64,000 bases of DNA, from NCBI RefSeq assembly GCF_004331415.1, contig NZ_SJOP01000025.1:1-64000 (forward strand), read 5' to 3'. Position numbers and translations under genes: made by a program. Positions within the stretch are counted from its first letter, which is position 1; every line of letters begins with the position of its first letter. The notes under the pieces are model-generated. The model worked only from the letters and a program-made list of their open reading frames with translations. It was not told the DNA's origin and searched no databases. Source of the DNA: Kosakonia quasisacchari (GTDB lineage: Bacteria > Pseudomonadota > Gammaproteobacteria > Enterobacterales > Enterobacteriaceae). Shown here piece by piece: positions 62,783-64,000 of the stretch.

Positions 62783-64000
62783 ATGCTCAGTCAAATACAA
62801 CGTTTCGGCGGCGCAATGTTTACCCCGGTGCTGCTTTTTCCCTTCGCTGGCATGGTGGTGGGCATCGCCATTATGCTGCGCAACCCGCTTTTCGTTGGTG
62901 AAGCATTAACCGCGCCCGATAACCTCTTTGCGCAAATTGTGCACATTATCGAAGAGGGCGGCTGGACCGTGTTTCGTAATATGCCGCTGCTGTTTGCCGT
63001 TGGCTTACCGATTGGCCTGGCAAAGCAAGCGCAGGGGCGCGCCTGCCTCGCGGTGCTGATCAGCTTTTTAACCTGGAACTACTTTATCAACGCGATGGGA
63101 ATGACCTGGGGTCACTTCTTTGGCGTGGATTTCTCCGCTGAACCGACCGCAGGCAGCGGTTTAACGCTAATTGCCGGGATTAAAACGCTCGATACCAGCA
63201 TTATTGGCGCGATCGTGATTTCCGGCATAGTGACCGCCATTCATAACCGTTTTTTCGAGAAGCCATTACCGGTCTTTCTGGGGATTTTCCAGGGCACGTC
63301 GTTTGTGGTGATTATCGCCTTTCTGGTGATGATCCCCTGCGCGTGGTTAACCCTGCTCGGCTGGCCGAAAGTGCAGTTGGGCATTGAATCCTTACAGGCT
63401 TTTTTACGCTCTGCCGGTGCGCTGGGCGTGTGGGTTTATATCTTCCTGGAACGCATTCTGATCCCGACCGGTTTGCACCATTTTGTCTATGGCCCGTTTA
63501 TCTTCGGCCCGGCAGCAGTGGAAGGTGGCATCCAGGTTTACTGGGCGCAGCACTTACAAGAATTCAGCCAGAGCACTGAGCCGCTGAAAACCTTGTTCCC
63601 GGAAGGCGGGTTTGCGCTGCACGGGAATTCCAAAGTGTTCGGCTCTGTCGGTATCGCGCTGGCATTGTGGTACACCGCCGCGCCGGAAAACCGCGTCAAA
63701 GTTGCTGGTCTGCTGATCCCCGCCACGCTCACTGCCGTACTGGTGGGGATCACCGAACCGCTGGAATTTACTTTCCTGTTTATCTCGCCGCTGCTGTTCG
63801 CCGTTCACGCGGTACTCGCCGCGTCCATGGCAACGGTGATGTACAGCTTCGGCGTGGTCGGCAATATGGGCGGCGGCCTGCTCGACCAGTTCCTGCCGCA
63901 AAACTGGATCCCGATGTTCCATAACCATGCGGCGATGGTGTTCACCCAAATCTCCATTGGCCTGTGCTTTACCGCGCTCTACTTCGTGGTTTTCCGCACA
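62783..64000 (+). CDS. glvC: Alpha-glucoside PTS EIIC component, GlvC-like (partial)
   Basis: First 406 codons of a PTS permease; the gene runs past the window. The start MLSQIQRFGGAMFTPVLLFP follows GAGGATTT. About ten hydrophobic segments form an EIIC domain of the glucose/glucoside family; GITEPLEFTFLF is the signature around the sugar-binding glutamate. Closest to E. coli GlvC and Klebsiella AglA, which import alpha-glucosides such as maltose isomers; a phospho-alpha-glucosidase gene would be expected next. Whether a EIIB domain is fused cannot be seen. Confidence 0.92.
   Translation, partial: MLSQIQRFGGAMFTPVLLFPFAGMVVGIAIMLRNPLFVGEALTAPDNLFAQIVHIIEEGGWTVFRNMPLLFAVGLPIGLAKQAQGRACLAVLISFLTWNYFINAMGMTWGHFFGVDFSAEPTAGSGLTLIAGIKTLDTSIIGAIVISGIVTAIHNRFFEKPLPVFLGIFQGTSFVVIIAFLVMIPCAWLTLLGWPKVQLGIESLQAFLRSAGALGVWVYIFLERILIPTGLHHFVYGPFIFGPAAVEGGIQVYWAQHLQEFSQSTEPLKTLFPEGGFALHGNSKVFGSVGIALALWYTAAPENRVKVAGLLIPATLTAVLVGITEPLEFTFLFISPLLFAVHAVLAASMATVMYSFGVVGNMGGGLLDQFLPQNWIPMFHNHAAMVFTQISIGLCFTALYFVVFRT

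Overview
This window is chromosomal DNA from the replication-origin region of an Enterobacteriaceae bacterium (gamma-proteobacteria). Gene order and protein sequences follow the Escherichia coli / Klebsiella / Enterobacter / Kosakonia oriC neighbourhood almost gene for gene. I cannot fix the genus from sequence alone. A pectin-degradation gene with KdgR-type operators suggests a plant-associated or environmental member such as Kosakonia, Enterobacter or the Klebsiella oxytoca group.

Layout. 1-2.2 kb: yieP and hsrA (regulator and MFS exporter). 2.2-8.1 kb: the ribose operon rbsDACBKR on the minus strand, with two RbsR-type operators. 8.3-10.1 kb: kup potassium transporter. 10.4-13.3 kb: ravA-viaA. 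13.3-14.9 kb: asnA and asnC, divergent. 15.0-18.4 kb: mioC, oriC, mnmG, rsmG. 19.0-25.9 kb: the complete ATP synthase operon atpIBEFHAGDC. 25.9-28.7 kb: an accessory island with a tiny gene behind two perfect CRP sites and a periplasmic family-9 pectate lyase (pelX-like) under two KdgR boxes. 28.7-32.1 kb: glmU-glmS, with the attTn7 site at the glmS end followed by an unknown four-helix membrane protein. 32.8-37.7 kb: the phosphate regulon operon pstSCAB-phoU with Pho boxes. 37.7-42.8 kb: ADP-ribosylglycohydrolase, cbrC, yieH, adeP, chrR, yieE. 43.0-46.8 kb: mnmE, yidC, yidD, rnpA, rpmH on the minus strand. 47.4-53.6 kb: dnaA-dnaN-recF-gyrB. 53.7-58.6 kb: yidA, cbrA, yidR, yidQ, ibpA, ibpB. 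58.6-64 kb: an OFA-family MFS transporter, yidE, yidP, and the start of an alpha-glucoside PTS gene (glvC-like) that runs off the end.

Most of the window is core: replication initiation (oriC, dnaA, dnaN, recF, gyrB), energy (atp), cell-wall precursor synthesis (glmU, glmS), tRNA/rRNA modification (mnmG, mnmE, rsmG, rnpA), membrane insertion (yidC, yidD) and phosphate/ribose uptake. The accessory parts sit at the joints between these blocks: atpC/glmU, glmS/pstS, phoU/yieH, dnaN/recF and ibpB/yidE. No rRNA or tRNA gene, insertion sequence, prophage, CRISPR array or Tn7 end was recognised. The most interesting unexplained signals are the CRP-flanked 23-residue ORF after the atp operon, the twin KdgR boxes before pelX, the membrane protein at attTn7, the DraG-like gene joined to yieH-cbrC, and a palindromic element separating dnaN from recF.
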